Positions 9,294-17,590 of a stretch of 64,000 nt of DNA are shown here, in pieces. Made by a program: the position numbers and the translations under genes. The DNA is from Brucella sp. 21LCYQ03 (GTDB lineage Bacteria > Pseudomonadota > Alphaproteobacteria > Rhizobiales > Rhizobiaceae): the NCBI RefSeq assembly GCF_023554105.1, contig NZ_JAMJWE010000009.1, forward strand, positions 124,001 through 188,000, read 5' to 3'. Each line of letters opens with the position of its first letter. Within the stretch, counting starts at the first letter, position 1. Under the pieces are notes generated by a model. The model saw only the letters and a list, made by a program, of their open reading frames with translations. It ran no database searches and had not been told where the DNA came from.

Positions 9294-10277
9294 TTATTCT
9301 ATGCCGAGATTTTTTCTTACCTGTTCAAAATTATCACGCAGAGCCAATTCACCAGAAGTCAGAATAAGCTTTTCCGGCTCTTTATCGTTTGCGATCCACT
9401 CATACATATTGACGGCTGTTTCATAACCATGGCGCTTCGGCGAGATGATTACAGTGCCATAGAAGCCAGTGGCATTCGGTTTCCTGAATTCGTTGATTGC
9501 AGAATCTGATCCCCCGATGCCAACAGCGACAATACTATCGGACGACATGCCGAGGCTTTCAGTCGCACGCACCGCACCAAGGACCGCTTCGTCGTTGAGA
9601 CCCACAGCAACCCAATGCTTGATTTGGGGGTTCTTATTCAAAACGACAGTGGATGCGTTCAAAGCCGCTTCCGTATCAGTCTTTGCCTGTGGTGCATCAA
9701 AAATATTGCCTTCAAGAAGACCCGCCGACTTCAAGGCAGAAAGTGCGCCCTCTACACGATCAACAGCAGTTGGCAACTGATCATAAGAAACACGGATTGC
9801 ACCAACGTCTTTCCAGTCCCAACCACGTTTCTTTACTTCTTCACTGATGGATTGCCCGACTGCTTCACCAATTTTGGTGGCAGAAATTCCCATATGCGGA
9901 ACATCTTCGAGCGGCTTGTCATCAGCGCCGACGAGACGGTCATCGACCGTCATCAATTTAAGGTCGTTTGCGGCAGCTTTCGCTACGATCCCAGGTCCGA
10001 GCTTTACATCTGGGGTGCAGATAATCACACCTTGCACACCTTGCGCACCAAGATTATCGAGTGCGGCCTGAACCTTTTCGCCATCTTGTGCAGCAATCTT
10101 GACGAGCGTGAAACCTTTTTCCCTGGCTGCGACTTCGGCAAACTTCCATTCGTCCTGGAACCACGGCTCTTCTGGCTGCTTGACCACAAAACCAATTTTG
10201 ACATCCGCAGCCATGGCCGAGGTTATGCAGGCAAATGCAACAGTGCTGGCCACAAGCGCAGCCTTAAACAAACTCAT
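9294..10277 (-). CDS. araF: Periplasmic sugar-binding protein, AraF type
   Basis: 327 aa with a Sec signal peptide (hydrophobic 5-20, cleavage after AMA at 21-23). The mature protein matches E. coli AraF closely: GFVVKQPEEPWFQ, VIICTPDVKLGPGIVAKA, AVGLNDEAVLGAVRATES and ATGFYGTVIISP. AraF binds L-arabinose and, more weakly, D-galactose and D-fucose. In this operon with DgoD, DgoA and DgoK the physiological ligand is likely galactose. A good ribosome site (GGGAGG) lies eight bases before the ATG. It is the first gene of the operon and faces the divergent GntR regulator across about 250 bp. Confidence 0.88.
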   Translation of the reverse strand: MSLFKAALVASTVAFACITSAMAADVKIGFVVKQPEEPWFQDEWKFAEVAAREKGFTLVKIAAQDGEKVQAALDNLGAQGVQGVIICTPDVKLGPGIVAKAAANDLKLMTVDDRLVGADDKPLEDVPHMGISATKIGEAVGQSISEEVKKRGWDWKDVGAIRVSYDQLPTAVDRVEGALSALKSAGLLEGNIFDAPQAKTDTEAALNASTVVLNKNPQIKHWVAVGLNDEAVLGAVRATESLGMSSDSIVAVGIGGSDSAINEFRKPNATGFYGTVIISPKRHGYETAVNMYEWIANDKEPEKLILTSGELALRDNFEQVRKNLGIE

Positions 10278-10353
10278 GATGACCTCCCATAAACTCCTCC
10301 GCCACTCCTCAGCGGTTGTTAAGCACTAACCCGGACAACGGGCTTCGTCAATC

Positions 10354-10411
10354 TCTGGTATGATGAATTGGCTCTGTTGTGTTATTTTTATATTTATATA
10401 ATCATACCAGA
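10354..10411. promoter_or_regulatory. Candidate operator: 11-bp perfect inverted repeat in the araF-dgoR divergent promoter region
   Basis: TCTGGTATGAT (10354-10364) and its exact reverse complement ATCATACCAGA (10401-10411) flank 36 bases of AT-rich DNA that includes TATAAT (10397-10402). The centre-to-centre distance of 47 bp is about 4.5 helical turns. A third related element (TGAT-N5-ATCA) lies near 10419-10431. The position, between the sugar operon and its likely FadR/GntR regulator, suggests sites bound by that regulator. Binding is inferred. Confidence 0.5.
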
Positions 10412-10542
10412 CTTAATTGATGGTGTATCACGGCGCTATTCTCAAGTAGATTGTAGCTCTCGAACGCGGTAAGCCATTCATCGATCACATGGCCTTTCGG
10501 CAAGGCGACGAAGAGTAATGAGAATTGAAGGCAAGAAAAGTG

Positions 10543-11292
10543 ATGGCTGCGTCGGCAGATGAAACAACAATAACATCGTCGTCCTTCACCTCTCGTCCGA
10601 GAGTAAAGAATAGCGTCATTTCAGCTCTTGCAGCTGATATATGTTCAAATTTGTTTGTTCCCGGAAGTTACCTTGAACGTGAAAGTGACCTTTCTGCTCG
10701 TTATAATGTCAGCCGCACGGTCATTCGAGAGGCGCTCAAAGTGCTGGAATCCAAGGGCCTTGTTCGCAGCCGTTCTCGTGTCGGCACCGTTGTTTGCGAC
10801 CCTGATGAGTGGAATATTCTGGACCCTCAGGTCATCGAATGGCTCGGTGATCGTGTCATTGAATTTAATCTTCTTGATTGCGTATTGGAAGCCAGACGCA
10901 GTATTGAACCCGCCGCCGTCATATTGGCTGCGCAACACGCCACCACGCAGGAAATCGCAGATATTGATAAGGCATGGCAAATGATGCGCGATGCTGAAGG
11001 CAATATTGCTAAATTCACAGAATCCGACGTGCTTTTTCATTCTTGCCTGCTCAAAGCCAGCCACAATCAAATATTTAGACAACTATCGCATACGATTAGC
11101 GCTGCGCTGAAATATTCACTGCAAACATCAAACGAAATTGCGGAGACACGCGACGAAGCAATTGCAGCACATGGCAATCTGGTCGAAGCGCTACGAATGC
11201 GTGACAAAGATAAAGCTACTGAAGCTATCCAATTTATACTAAGCATGGCCGAAAGGGATTTGGTTCAAGCAAAAAATATTACATGTAAATAG
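10543..11292 (+). CDS. dgoR: GntR/FadR-family transcriptional regulator, DgoR-like
   Basis: About 249 aa from ATG at 10543. In-frame GTG at 10540 and TTG at 10525 are alternatives, and no strong ribosome site separates them. The N-terminal winged helix contains ESDLSARYNVSRTVIREALK, the typical GntR recognition helix. The C-terminal FadR (FCD) effector domain keeps the metal/ligand pattern EARRSIEP, DVLFHSCLLKASHN and AHGNLVEAL. The bridge WNILDPQVIEW parallels WNYLDTDVLQW of E. coli DgoR. It is divergent from the galactose operon and probably represses it until galactonate or a related acid binds. The effector is inferred from homology and position. Confidence 0.83.
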   Translation: MAASADETTITSSSFTSRPRVKNSVISALAADICSNLFVPGSYLERESDLSARYNVSRTVIREALKVLESKGLVRSRSRVGTVVCDPDEWNILDPQVIEWLGDRVIEFNLLDCVLEARRSIEPAAVILAAQHATTQEIADIDKAWQMMRDAEGNIAKFTESDVLFHSCLLKASHNQIFRQLSHTISAALKYSLQTSNEIAETRDEAIAAHGNLVEALRMRDKDKATEAIQFILSMAERDLVQAKNITCK

Positions 11293-11369
11293 CCGGGATA
11301 TATATTTATTGCTTAGTCCGCATAAATTCTACTGATGTTATATGACGCTATATTCTGACTTTTTAGGTT

Positions 11370-11400
11370 TACAGGGCAGGCATGACGGCTCCGCCCTGTA
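11370..11400. terminator. Hairpin between convergent dgoR and TonB-receptor genes
   Basis: TACAGGGC (11370-11377) pairs perfectly with GCCCTGTA (11393-11400) around a 15-base loop. It lies in the 167-bp gap between dgoR (ends 11292, +) and the receptor gene (ends 11460, -). Only short T-runs follow on each strand, with AACCTAAAAAG on the plus side of the left arm giving a modest U-run for neither transcript. It is a likely but weak bidirectional terminator. Confidence 0.4.
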
Positions 11401-11459
11401 GTTGATGAGTATCTTACAGAAAAGCAAGTTTAAGAAAACTGCTTTGGATTTCGAAGAAC

Positions 11460-13613
11460 CTAAAATTTTACACGCGCACTTATGTCAATGCTTCGTCCCA
11501 CTCCGGGCAACTCGCCGAATGTCGGGCGATATTCCTTGTTCAGAATATTGCTGACGTTTACAGCGAATGTGAGCCGCTCGTTTTCACCAAAACTACCACC
11601 AAAAGCGAAATTCATTGTTGCCCATGATGGAAGATTCTCGGTCACAAGGCCGCTTGTATCCAGATAGGTCTGTTTGTTTGACGTAGCGCCACGCATATAA
11701 AGATCAGTCCAGAACGGAAGCTTCTGCACTTCTCCCTCATAACGTACGCCCAACCGACCAGAGAGTGGTGGGGTATCGCTGTTGTAAGTCGAAAATGTTG
11801 CATATTCCAGTTCACGCCGCATCCAGCTTCCGCCGACATAAGGCGTGAATCCAGTCGCTGCCAGCTCATAAGATGCAAGGAACTCAAGACCATATGAAGA
11901 AGCGCGGTCAGCATTGATATAAACAGACGATGTTCCTGTGTTCAGACAATAATCTGTAACAGTGATGCAGGGCGTCGTGGTGATATAGTCCTTGGACCTT
12001 GTATAGAAAGCTCCCAGGTCGAGTGTCAGACCGCGGTCTTCATAACGTGCACCGATTTCAAAATTACGAGCGGTCTCAGACTCAAGTTCAGGATTGCCAA
12101 AGATTGTACCCTGTCCGCCGGCCGTTGTTGAGCTGAATAATTGCAGCAATGTGGGCGTAATGTAGCCTTCTGAATAACTGGCTCGCAGCGTGACGGGGTC
12201 AAGTCCAGCCCAGGTCACGCCAAATGAGGTCAACAGTCTCGTATCATTCTGAGGCTTAAACTCCGCACGGATTACATCTGAACTGTCATCAAGTGCTGTA
12301 CGGATATGACTGAGACGTAGTCCAGAAATGAATTTCAGATCTTCGGTCACATCCCATGTGTCTTGTGCATAGGCAGAGAATGTATCGATATGCGCCTTAT
12401 CCCGCGATGCTGAATTGGTTCTTATCGGAAACGGTGCAAATCCTGTCATGGTGGTTGCAGAGGTCTTATCCGTCACCAGATTGTCTGAAAGATACTGCAA
12501 ACCAAAAATAGTCTGATGATCTGTCCAAAGATCAAGATCGATTTGGGCATTCATGCCGTAATCAATGATACGATCGTCCGACGTGGACGTCACATCAACT
12601 GTGCGCCGTGGCATTGGAGAAACTGTCACCTCATTTTTGAAAAGCCGGTCGATGGTCTGATAATAAGCATCAACGTGAATCTTGCGGATCGTATCGCTTA
12701 TGTCTTCACCATCATAATAAATGCCAACCTTGCGAAGGTCTCGCTTTGGCAGATCGATCTTGAAGCGCTGAATGGGTGGCGCCACAATTCCGGTCCAGCC
12801 TTCACTTTCAAGCCGATGTTGCTCCAGTTTAAGTGCTACGTAATGATTATCACTTTCACCAAACCGATAGCCAAGATGAGCATAAAGATCGCGATTATTA
12901 TAGGATGTATCGTCAAGTGTTCCGGTCGATGAATAGATACCCTCCGGGACAATACGGTTTCCATGCTTATCGGTAGATGCAGACAGCCGGTAATCAAATC
13001 CACTCTTGCTTCCAGACACAGCAGCCCAGCTTTGCCAGCCTTTGCTGCCCGAGAAATAACTGCCACCAGCTTCCACCTGTATGGGCTTGTCCGCTCCCTT
13101 TTTGGTTGTGATATTGACCACACCACCAATTGCTTTCGCGCCATACAGAACCGAAGACGGTCCTTTGACGACCTCGATACGCTCAATCGTGTATGGATCG
13201 ACCAGAATAGGTGTTCCGTAAGTGCTGTGGTCGGTAATTTCCTGCCCATCGACAAGAATTGTAACGCGGCGGGAACTTTCGCCGCGAATACGCAATCGCT
13301 TCATACCCGCAACGGACTCATCGCTGACCTCAACGCCCGGAATATCGCGCAGAAGTTCTGCAACGCTGTCGGTCGGACGGCGTTCAATTTCTTTTGCATC
13401 GATGACCGCGACAGAGCGTGGATTGTCTTTGATTGCAAGTTCTGTTCGCGTGCCAACCAACGTGATTGTATCAAGCCAGGTCATCGGCGCAGTTTCCTGC
13501 GCATGTACCGATCCGATGCCCGCAAACGATGCGGAAAGCATCAAGGCTGCCAGACGTTTGCAATGCGCTGACGTCGTTCGTTTCAGATCCGTCCCACCGG
13601 AAATCTGTGTCAT
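11460..13613 (-). CDS. TonB-dependent outer-membrane receptor of the heme/iron operon
   Basis: 717 aa. A charged N-terminus and hydrophobic stretch ending AHAQ-like (SVHAQ, 34-38) form the signal peptide. A TonB box-like LDTITLVG is near 47-54. The plug domain (about 60-165) has AVIDAKEIERRP, LRDIPGVEV, RGESSRRVTILVDG and IERIEVVKGPSSVLYGAKAIGGVVNI in pieces. A 22-strand barrel follows and ends in the usual terminal phenylalanine (ARVKF). It imports a ligand across the outer membrane using TonB energy. Operon context points to heme. However, the GYITPTL segment stands where many heme receptors have FRAP, and no histidine lies between it and NPEL. A siderophore or another iron compound therefore remains possible. 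It is the last gene of the minus-strand operon. Confidence 0.85.
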   Translation of the reverse strand: MTQISGGTDLKRTTSAHCKRLAALMLSASFAGIGSVHAQETAPMTWLDTITLVGTRTELAIKDNPRSVAVIDAKEIERRPTDSVAELLRDIPGVEVSDESVAGMKRLRIRGESSRRVTILVDGQEITDHSTYGTPILVDPYTIERIEVVKGPSSVLYGAKAIGGVVNITTKKGADKPIQVEAGGSYFSGSKGWQSWAAVSGSKSGFDYRLSASTDKHGNRIVPEGIYSSTGTLDDTSYNNRDLYAHLGYRFGESDNHYVALKLEQHRLESEGWTGIVAPPIQRFKIDLPKRDLRKVGIYYDGEDISDTIRKIHVDAYYQTIDRLFKNEVTVSPMPRRTVDVTSTSDDRIIDYGMNAQIDLDLWTDHQTIFGLQYLSDNLVTDKTSATTMTGFAPFPIRTNSASRDKAHIDTFSAYAQDTWDVTEDLKFISGLRLSHIRTALDDSSDVIRAEFKPQNDTRLLTSFGVTWAGLDPVTLRASYSEGYITPTLLQLFSSTTAGGQGTIFGNPELESETARNFEIGARYEDRGLTLDLGAFYTRSKDYITTTPCITVTDYCLNTGTSSVYINADRASSYGLEFLASYELAATGFTPYVGGSWMRRELEYATFSTYNSDTPPLSGRLGVRYEGEVQKLPFWTDLYMRGATSNKQTYLDTSGLVTENLPSWATMNFAFGGSFGENERLTFAVNVSNILNKEYRPTFGELPGVGRSIDISARVKF

Positions 13614-13649
13614 ATACCCTCTCCGTTTATGCCATTACGCGGATAGATT

Positions 13650-14033
13650 TCACCCGCCTTGAACAATCAAATCTTGTGTTGATGTGGTGCAATAACTCGC
13701 CTGCCCAGCATTTGCCTTGGGCAAAATCTCAAGAGACTTTTGGCAATCTGCAGCGCTCTTATGCTTCTGAATAAGGGCGTGATCGCCATCAAGACTCACC
13801 AGAAAACTGTAGCGTGGCGCGTCCTGCGGCATGGAATGGTCAAAATCATCAAACTGCGCAGAACTATCGAAACAACCAGCCTGTTTAAGCTGAACGTCTC
13901 CACTTTCCAGCACAGGGCGAATGCGCGACAGTCTTTCATTACACTCGGCACGCGTGTCGACATTGACGAAGGTTGAAGAAACCTCGCCCCCTGAAAGCAG
14001 GGTCAATATAATCATGACAACGCCGGCATCCAT
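13650..14033 (-). CDS. Small exported four-cysteine protein of unknown function in the heme operon
   Basis: 127 aa from ATG at 14033, chosen because AGGAG lies nine bases upstream. The longer frame to 14120 would run into the previous gene. An N-terminal hydrophobic stretch (VVMIILTLLSG) suggests export or anchoring. Four cysteines (AEC, AGC, DCQ, SYC) are spaced as if for two disulfides. The family is not recognised. It lies between the ChuY-like gene (44 bp upstream) and the TonB receptor gene (36 bp downstream), so it is probably co-transcribed and acts in the envelope. Whether it binds heme, chaperones the receptor or does something else cannot be told. Confidence 0.65.
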   Translation of the reverse strand: MDAGVVMIILTLLSGGEVSSTFVNVDTRAECNERLSRIRPVLESGDVQLKQAGCFDSSAQFDDFDHSMPQDAPRYSFLVSLDGDHALIQKHKSAADCQKSLEILPKANAGQASYCTTSTQDLIVQGG

Positions 14034-14077
14034 TTTGATGACTCCTGAAGCTTCTGATCTTTTGAAAAAGCCGTCAG

Positions 14078-14755
14078 TCAGATCACTGCTAACGGGAAAG
14101 GGAAAACTGGATTGACGCATTGCATCCGCCCTGCATCCACGGCAGCAAATGCGCGACCAACGGTTGCAGGATCACGCAATATGCGTAACGTCAGCAATGC
14201 GACGTCCTCGCGATGAACAAAACCATGTATCTCAGGATCATCGGACAGGAGCGCCTTACTAGTCGCAGGCTCCGAAACAAGCCCTCCGGGCCGAACGATT
14301 GTCCAGATCAGATTTGATTTTCGCAAATAGGCTTCTGCTTTCGTTTTTGCGTCAACCGCCGCACCGAAGGCCGCGATTGCGCGTTCTGAACGATAAGGCG
14401 CCATGTCCCCGCAGCCGATTGATGTTACCAACACGAACCGCCGCGTTATCCCTCCTGCAACTGCCGCGGCAATCACATTGATATTGGCTTCATCATCTGC
14501 GCGGCGACCGTCTTCCATCCGCCCACCCAATGTGGAAACCACATCGATTTCTTCGCCGGATTGTGCAAATGCACGCGCAACATCTTCAACGCTAAAGGCA
14601 TCGCCACGAATGATTTGCGCACCAGTTTCTGCGAGTGCCGTTGCGTCTGACGCTTCCCGCACCAGTGCTGTCACTTGCCGATCGTTGGCGCGCGCGTGAC
14701 GCGCTAACTCCAGTCCAACGCCACGGCTTGCACCAAAAATCAGAAGTGTAGACAT
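14078..14755 (-). CDS. NAD(P)-binding Rossmann protein, ChuY-like (putative anaerobilin reductase)
   Basis: 225 aa from ATG at 14755, one base after the hutX stop, with AGGAA suitably upstream. The N-terminus LLIFGASRGVGLELA carries GxSxGxG, a Rossmann dinucleotide site of the NmrA/atypical SDR type. VTSIGCG and TIVRPGGLV are typical of NAD(P)H-binding atypical SDRs, and the classical YxxxK is absent. In enterobacterial heme operons ChuW, ChuX and ChuY sit together, and ChuY reduces the linear tetrapyrrole made by ChuW. The same neighbourhood (HutX and HutW immediately upstream) is the main reason for this call. A general quinone or NADPH reductase is the alternative. Confidence 0.65.
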   Translation of the reverse strand: MSTLLIFGASRGVGLELARHARANDRQVTALVREASDATALAETGAQIIRGDAFSVEDVARAFAQSGEEIDVVSTLGGRMEDGRRADDEANINVIAAAVAGGITRRFVLVTSIGCGDMAPYRSERAIAAFGAAVDAKTKAEAYLRKSNLIWTIVRPGGLVSEPATSKALLSDDPEIHGFVHREDVALLTLRILRDPATVGRAFAAVDAGRMQCVNPVFPFPLAVI

Positions 14756-14756
14756 A

Positions 14757-15290
14757 TCAGGCATTTCCTGCGCTTGAGGCAAAGCGCGTTGCAAGCTGAT
14801 TGAAGCGTTCAACCTGATCTTGCTTCAATTGACGCTTTTCATCACGGCCAACATAGATTTTGAAAATTGTCTCACCATCGGCGTTGAAAAACTGAACAGA
14901 CAAGGTGTCGACACCCATGAAAGGACGGCGAACGAGAAATATGGCTTTGCAATTCTCATGGCGCAAATGACCGGAAAGGCCGCTTGAGCCGCCTTGCAAG
15001 TTATACATGCCATGGCCGATTTTGCCGTGAGGAACAGGCCCGCAGAACTCCACAATCGCATCTTTGGAATGACAGATGAAGGTGATGTCACCCCAGTCTG
15101 CAATATCGCTCATTACGTCGACAAACAGGCTGCCATCTATGCGCGTAACGCCACCTGCCGGAACGCATTCAAGAACTGCCTGAATCGGCACATTATATTC
15201 AGCAGCGAGGCTTTCCAGAATACCATCGGGCTTTTCAGCAATATTTTGACGGATACGTTCAATTTTTTCCGCATGGCTGAGTGATTGCAT
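14757..15290 (-). CDS. hutX: Cytosolic heme carrier protein HutX/ChuX
   Basis: 177 aa. It matches the HutX/ChuX/HuvX family of small cytosolic heme-binding proteins. Landmarks are FICHSKDAIVEFCGPVPHGK, GHGMYNL and GLSGHLRHENCKAIFLVRRPFMG, read in separate blocks, then IFKIYVGRDEKR. These proteins receive imported heme and pass it to the degrading enzyme. The gene lies 30 bp after hutW and one base before the ChuY-like gene. Length and motifs are normal. Confidence 0.88.
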   Translation of the reverse strand: MQSLSHAEKIERIRQNIAEKPDGILESLAAEYNVPIQAVLECVPAGGVTRIDGSLFVDVMSDIADWGDITFICHSKDAIVEFCGPVPHGKIGHGMYNLQGGSSGLSGHLRHENCKAIFLVRRPFMGVDTLSVQFFNADGETIFKIYVGRDEKRQLKQDQVERFNQLATRFASSAGNA

Positions 15291-15320
15291 ATCTGTTCTC
15301 CATAATTGCTGTGGTTGGGA

Positions 15321-16679
15321 TCAGGCGGCATTGCTTGTGGGCAATAACCGACCTTGAAGAATGTCCTGAAAAGCTGAAATGAGATTGGCGTACCAGAAGC
15401 GCCCGGCAACGCTGAGCTCGATAATATTGTCATTGAAGGTGAGAAGCCCTGAGCGCTGCCATTGCTGAACAAGCGGCACAAAATCACCATATGAAAGCCG
15501 GTGATCGGCAAGCTGCAACAGTTGGGAAAGGTCGAGAAAGCCCACTTCAAAACTCGCGGTGATGAAATCGCGCAGATGCTGATTGCCGTCAGACCTGTTC
15601 AGCATACCAAGCGGCTTAAAGCCCGAACTCACACTCTGAGAATAGCTGCTGAGATCGCTTTTTAATCCATAACTATACGATCCGATTGAACCGCCAGCAC
15701 CGGAGCCAAAGGCCAGGCAATCCGCGCCTTCCTTGATCAGAATATTATAGAGATTGCGTTCGCGTGTGGTTCGGCCCCAGTGATTGTTGGTCAATTGGCG
15801 CCAGTTTCGGCGCTGAAAAAACTCAACGCCGGTCTGATAAAGAACACCGATGTCACTCAACCCGGCTGCTGCTGGAAATTTACCTGCAGCAATTGCTGTA
15901 AACAGGGGCGTACCCGGAATGATATTAAGGCCATAAAGATCGATACCATCAGGACCGAGCTCCGCTGCAGTTTCCAAATCGCGCTGCCAGACCTCGAGAG
16001 TTTGACCGGGCAGGCCATAAATCAAATCAATAATCAGCGCTGCTCGATCACGGTCTCGAATGCCTTCCAGAAACCGGATGGCATCCTCACGACTGACTTT
16101 TCGTCCTTGTCGCCGTCGCACGTCCGTATCAAAACTTTGAACACCGACTGAAAAGCGATTGGCTCCCGCCTCAAGACACGCATCAATCTTGTCATCCGTG
16201 AAATGGATGATCCGCCCCTCGACTGTGATTTCGCAATCAGGGGCAAGCGGCAGCTCTCTACGGACAGTCGTCAGAAGCCGGGATAACTCATCAGCCGAAA
16301 GAGCTGTGGGCGTACCACCTCCGAGATAAACGGCATGAATAGGATTATCGCGCAGCGCCAAACGGGAAGCGTCACGGCATATTTCGTCAATAACCATATC
16401 GACATAGCCCGCACCAATTTGCGGAACATAAGCATTGCGGTAGAAACCACAGAACAAACAATGATTGGCACAAAATGGAACGTGAATATAAGCAAGACGT
16501 TTCCCGCGCGCAGACGGCTGGGACAGAATATCAATCCATGCCGATTGCAAATCATCACATTCAAGCTTTGATGTACCGCGAAACGGCATAACCGCGCGGC
16601 GTTTTGAAAACGCATCTTTTAAAGGATCGGCGCCGTTTTCATTGGCATAAAAGCTTTGAACATCAAATTTGAACGGCAT
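15321..16679 (-). CDS. hutW: Radical SAM heme-opening enzyme HutW/ChuW (anaerobilin-type synthase)
   Basis: 452 aa. Radical SAM cluster CxxxCxxC at C70, C74 and C77 (PFCANHCLFCGFY), with YLGGGTPT and SVGVQSFD as in the HemN/HemW-like group. The C-terminal region (HLRDFITASFEV) fits the ChuW/HutW subfamily. E. coli ChuW methylates and opens heme without oxygen to give anaerobilin and free iron. Adjacent hutX and a ChuY-like gene support this rather than coproporphyrinogen oxidase. The ribosome site is poor, and a stem-loop (16689-16714) lies just before the start, so translation may be modulated. It lies 161 bp from the ABC ATPase gene on the same strand. Confidence 0.85.
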   Translation of the reverse strand: MPFKFDVQSFYANENGADPLKDAFSKRRAVMPFRGTSKLECDDLQSAWIDILSQPSARGKRLAYIHVPFCANHCLFCGFYRNAYVPQIGAGYVDMVIDEICRDASRLALRDNPIHAVYLGGGTPTALSADELSRLLTTVRRELPLAPDCEITVEGRIIHFTDDKIDACLEAGANRFSVGVQSFDTDVRRRQGRKVSREDAIRFLEGIRDRDRAALIIDLIYGLPGQTLEVWQRDLETAAELGPDGIDLYGLNIIPGTPLFTAIAAGKFPAAAGLSDIGVLYQTGVEFFQRRNWRQLTNNHWGRTTRERNLYNILIKEGADCLAFGSGAGGSIGSYSYGLKSDLSSYSQSVSSGFKPLGMLNRSDGNQHLRDFITASFEVGFLDLSQLLQLADHRLSYGDFVPLVQQWQRSGLLTFNDNIIELSVAGRFWYANLISAFQDILQGRLLPTSNAA

Positions 16680-16688
16680 GCAAAATGG

Positions 16689-16714
16689 GCCCCATACGCA
16701 GTCTTATGTGGGGC
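16689..16714 (-). promoter_or_regulatory. Stem-loop immediately upstream of hutW start
   Basis: GCCCCATA and TATGTGGGGC pair with one bulge, ending ten bases before the hutW ATG on the minus strand. It could hinder ribosome loading or partly terminate read-through from the ABC genes, since CCATTTTG follows. A second inverted repeat, TTATTTG-N8-CAAATAA (16742-16762), lies in the same spacer and might be a regulator site. Function is inferred. Confidence 0.35.
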
Positions 16715-16840
16715 AAAGACGTAAATGAATTCAAACATGAGTTATTTGCTCCAGAACAAATAAGTTGACTCTTTGATGCAAGTTTTATGTTTCTTCTGCG
16801 CGTTAAGCTCTGTTTATTCGAGCCCGTGCTATCATCAAGT

Positions 16841-17590
16841 TTAATACGCTGCGCATATCGGAAGAACTGCCGTTCGTCCTGTTGCAGACTGGATGATTTC
16901 GCTGTGTATGCCGTAAACGTCACGCAGACTTTTCTCAGTTATGACCGAGTTGAATTCACCTTGTCCGATTATGCTTCCTCTGCCCAGCAACAGCACTGTC
17001 TGAGCATGTCGGGCTGCAAGATTAAGATCGTGGATGGCGATGATGACGAGCGCATTGGTCTTTTCAACATAGCTTTGCAATTGATCAAAAACCCGCATCT
17101 GGTGGCTTATATCAAGTGCGCTTGTGGCTTCATCCAGCAATAATAAATCAGGCCGTCGAATAAGACGCTGCGCCAAAATGACAAGCTGTTGCTGCCCACC
17201 TGAGAGGCTTTGCATAGAGCGCGCATGAAGATGTGCGATGCCAAATTCTTCGAGGATATTAATAGCCTGATCCAGAAAATCCGACGATATACGAAGGCCA
17301 AGGCGTTCATGCATTCCCAGAAGCACTGTTTCGACTACTGTCAAATCAGCACGCACCTGACAGTGTTGCGGCATGAAACCAACGGTCTTCATGTCCACCT
17401 TCTTTTCCTGCCAGCTAATTTGACCGGTGTAAGCGAACAATCCGACGACAGCATTGATGAATGTCGATTTGCCTGTACCATTCGGTCCCACAAGGCCCAC
17501 GATCTGCCCGGGTGAAAGCTCACAATGCAGATTGTTTAAGACAGCTGTATTTCCGCGTTTTACACTTACATTTAGCATCTTAAGTGTCAT
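16841..17590 (-). CDS. Heme/iron-complex ABC transporter ATP-binding protein
   Basis: 249 aa single-domain ABC ATPase of the FepC/HmuV group. Walker A is GPNGTGKST (near 36-44), the Q-loop is in FMPQHC, the signature is LSGGQQQLV, Walker B is LLLLDEATSAL and the switch histidine is in AIHDLNLAARH. It pairs with the FecCD-type permease, whose stop codon abuts this start. It is needed for import of heme or a ferric complex across the inner membrane. Substrate is inferred from hutW and hutX downstream. Confidence 0.88.
   Translation of the reverse strand: MTLKMLNVSVKRGNTAVLNNLHCELSPGQIVGLVGPNGTGKSTFINAVVGLFAYTGQISWQEKKVDMKTVGFMPQHCQVRADLTVVETVLLGMHERLGLRISSDFLDQAINILEEFGIAHLHARSMQSLSGGQQQLVILAQRLIRRPDLLLLDEATSALDISHQMRVFDQLQSYVEKTNALVIIAIHDLNLAARHAQTVLLLGRGSIIGQGEFNSVITEKSLRDVYGIHSEIIQSATGRTAVLPICAAY

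Noticed and set aside
9615-10292. Plus-strand open frame opposite araF (225 codons)
   Set aside because: Antisense to a clear AraF-type gene; no domain recognised.
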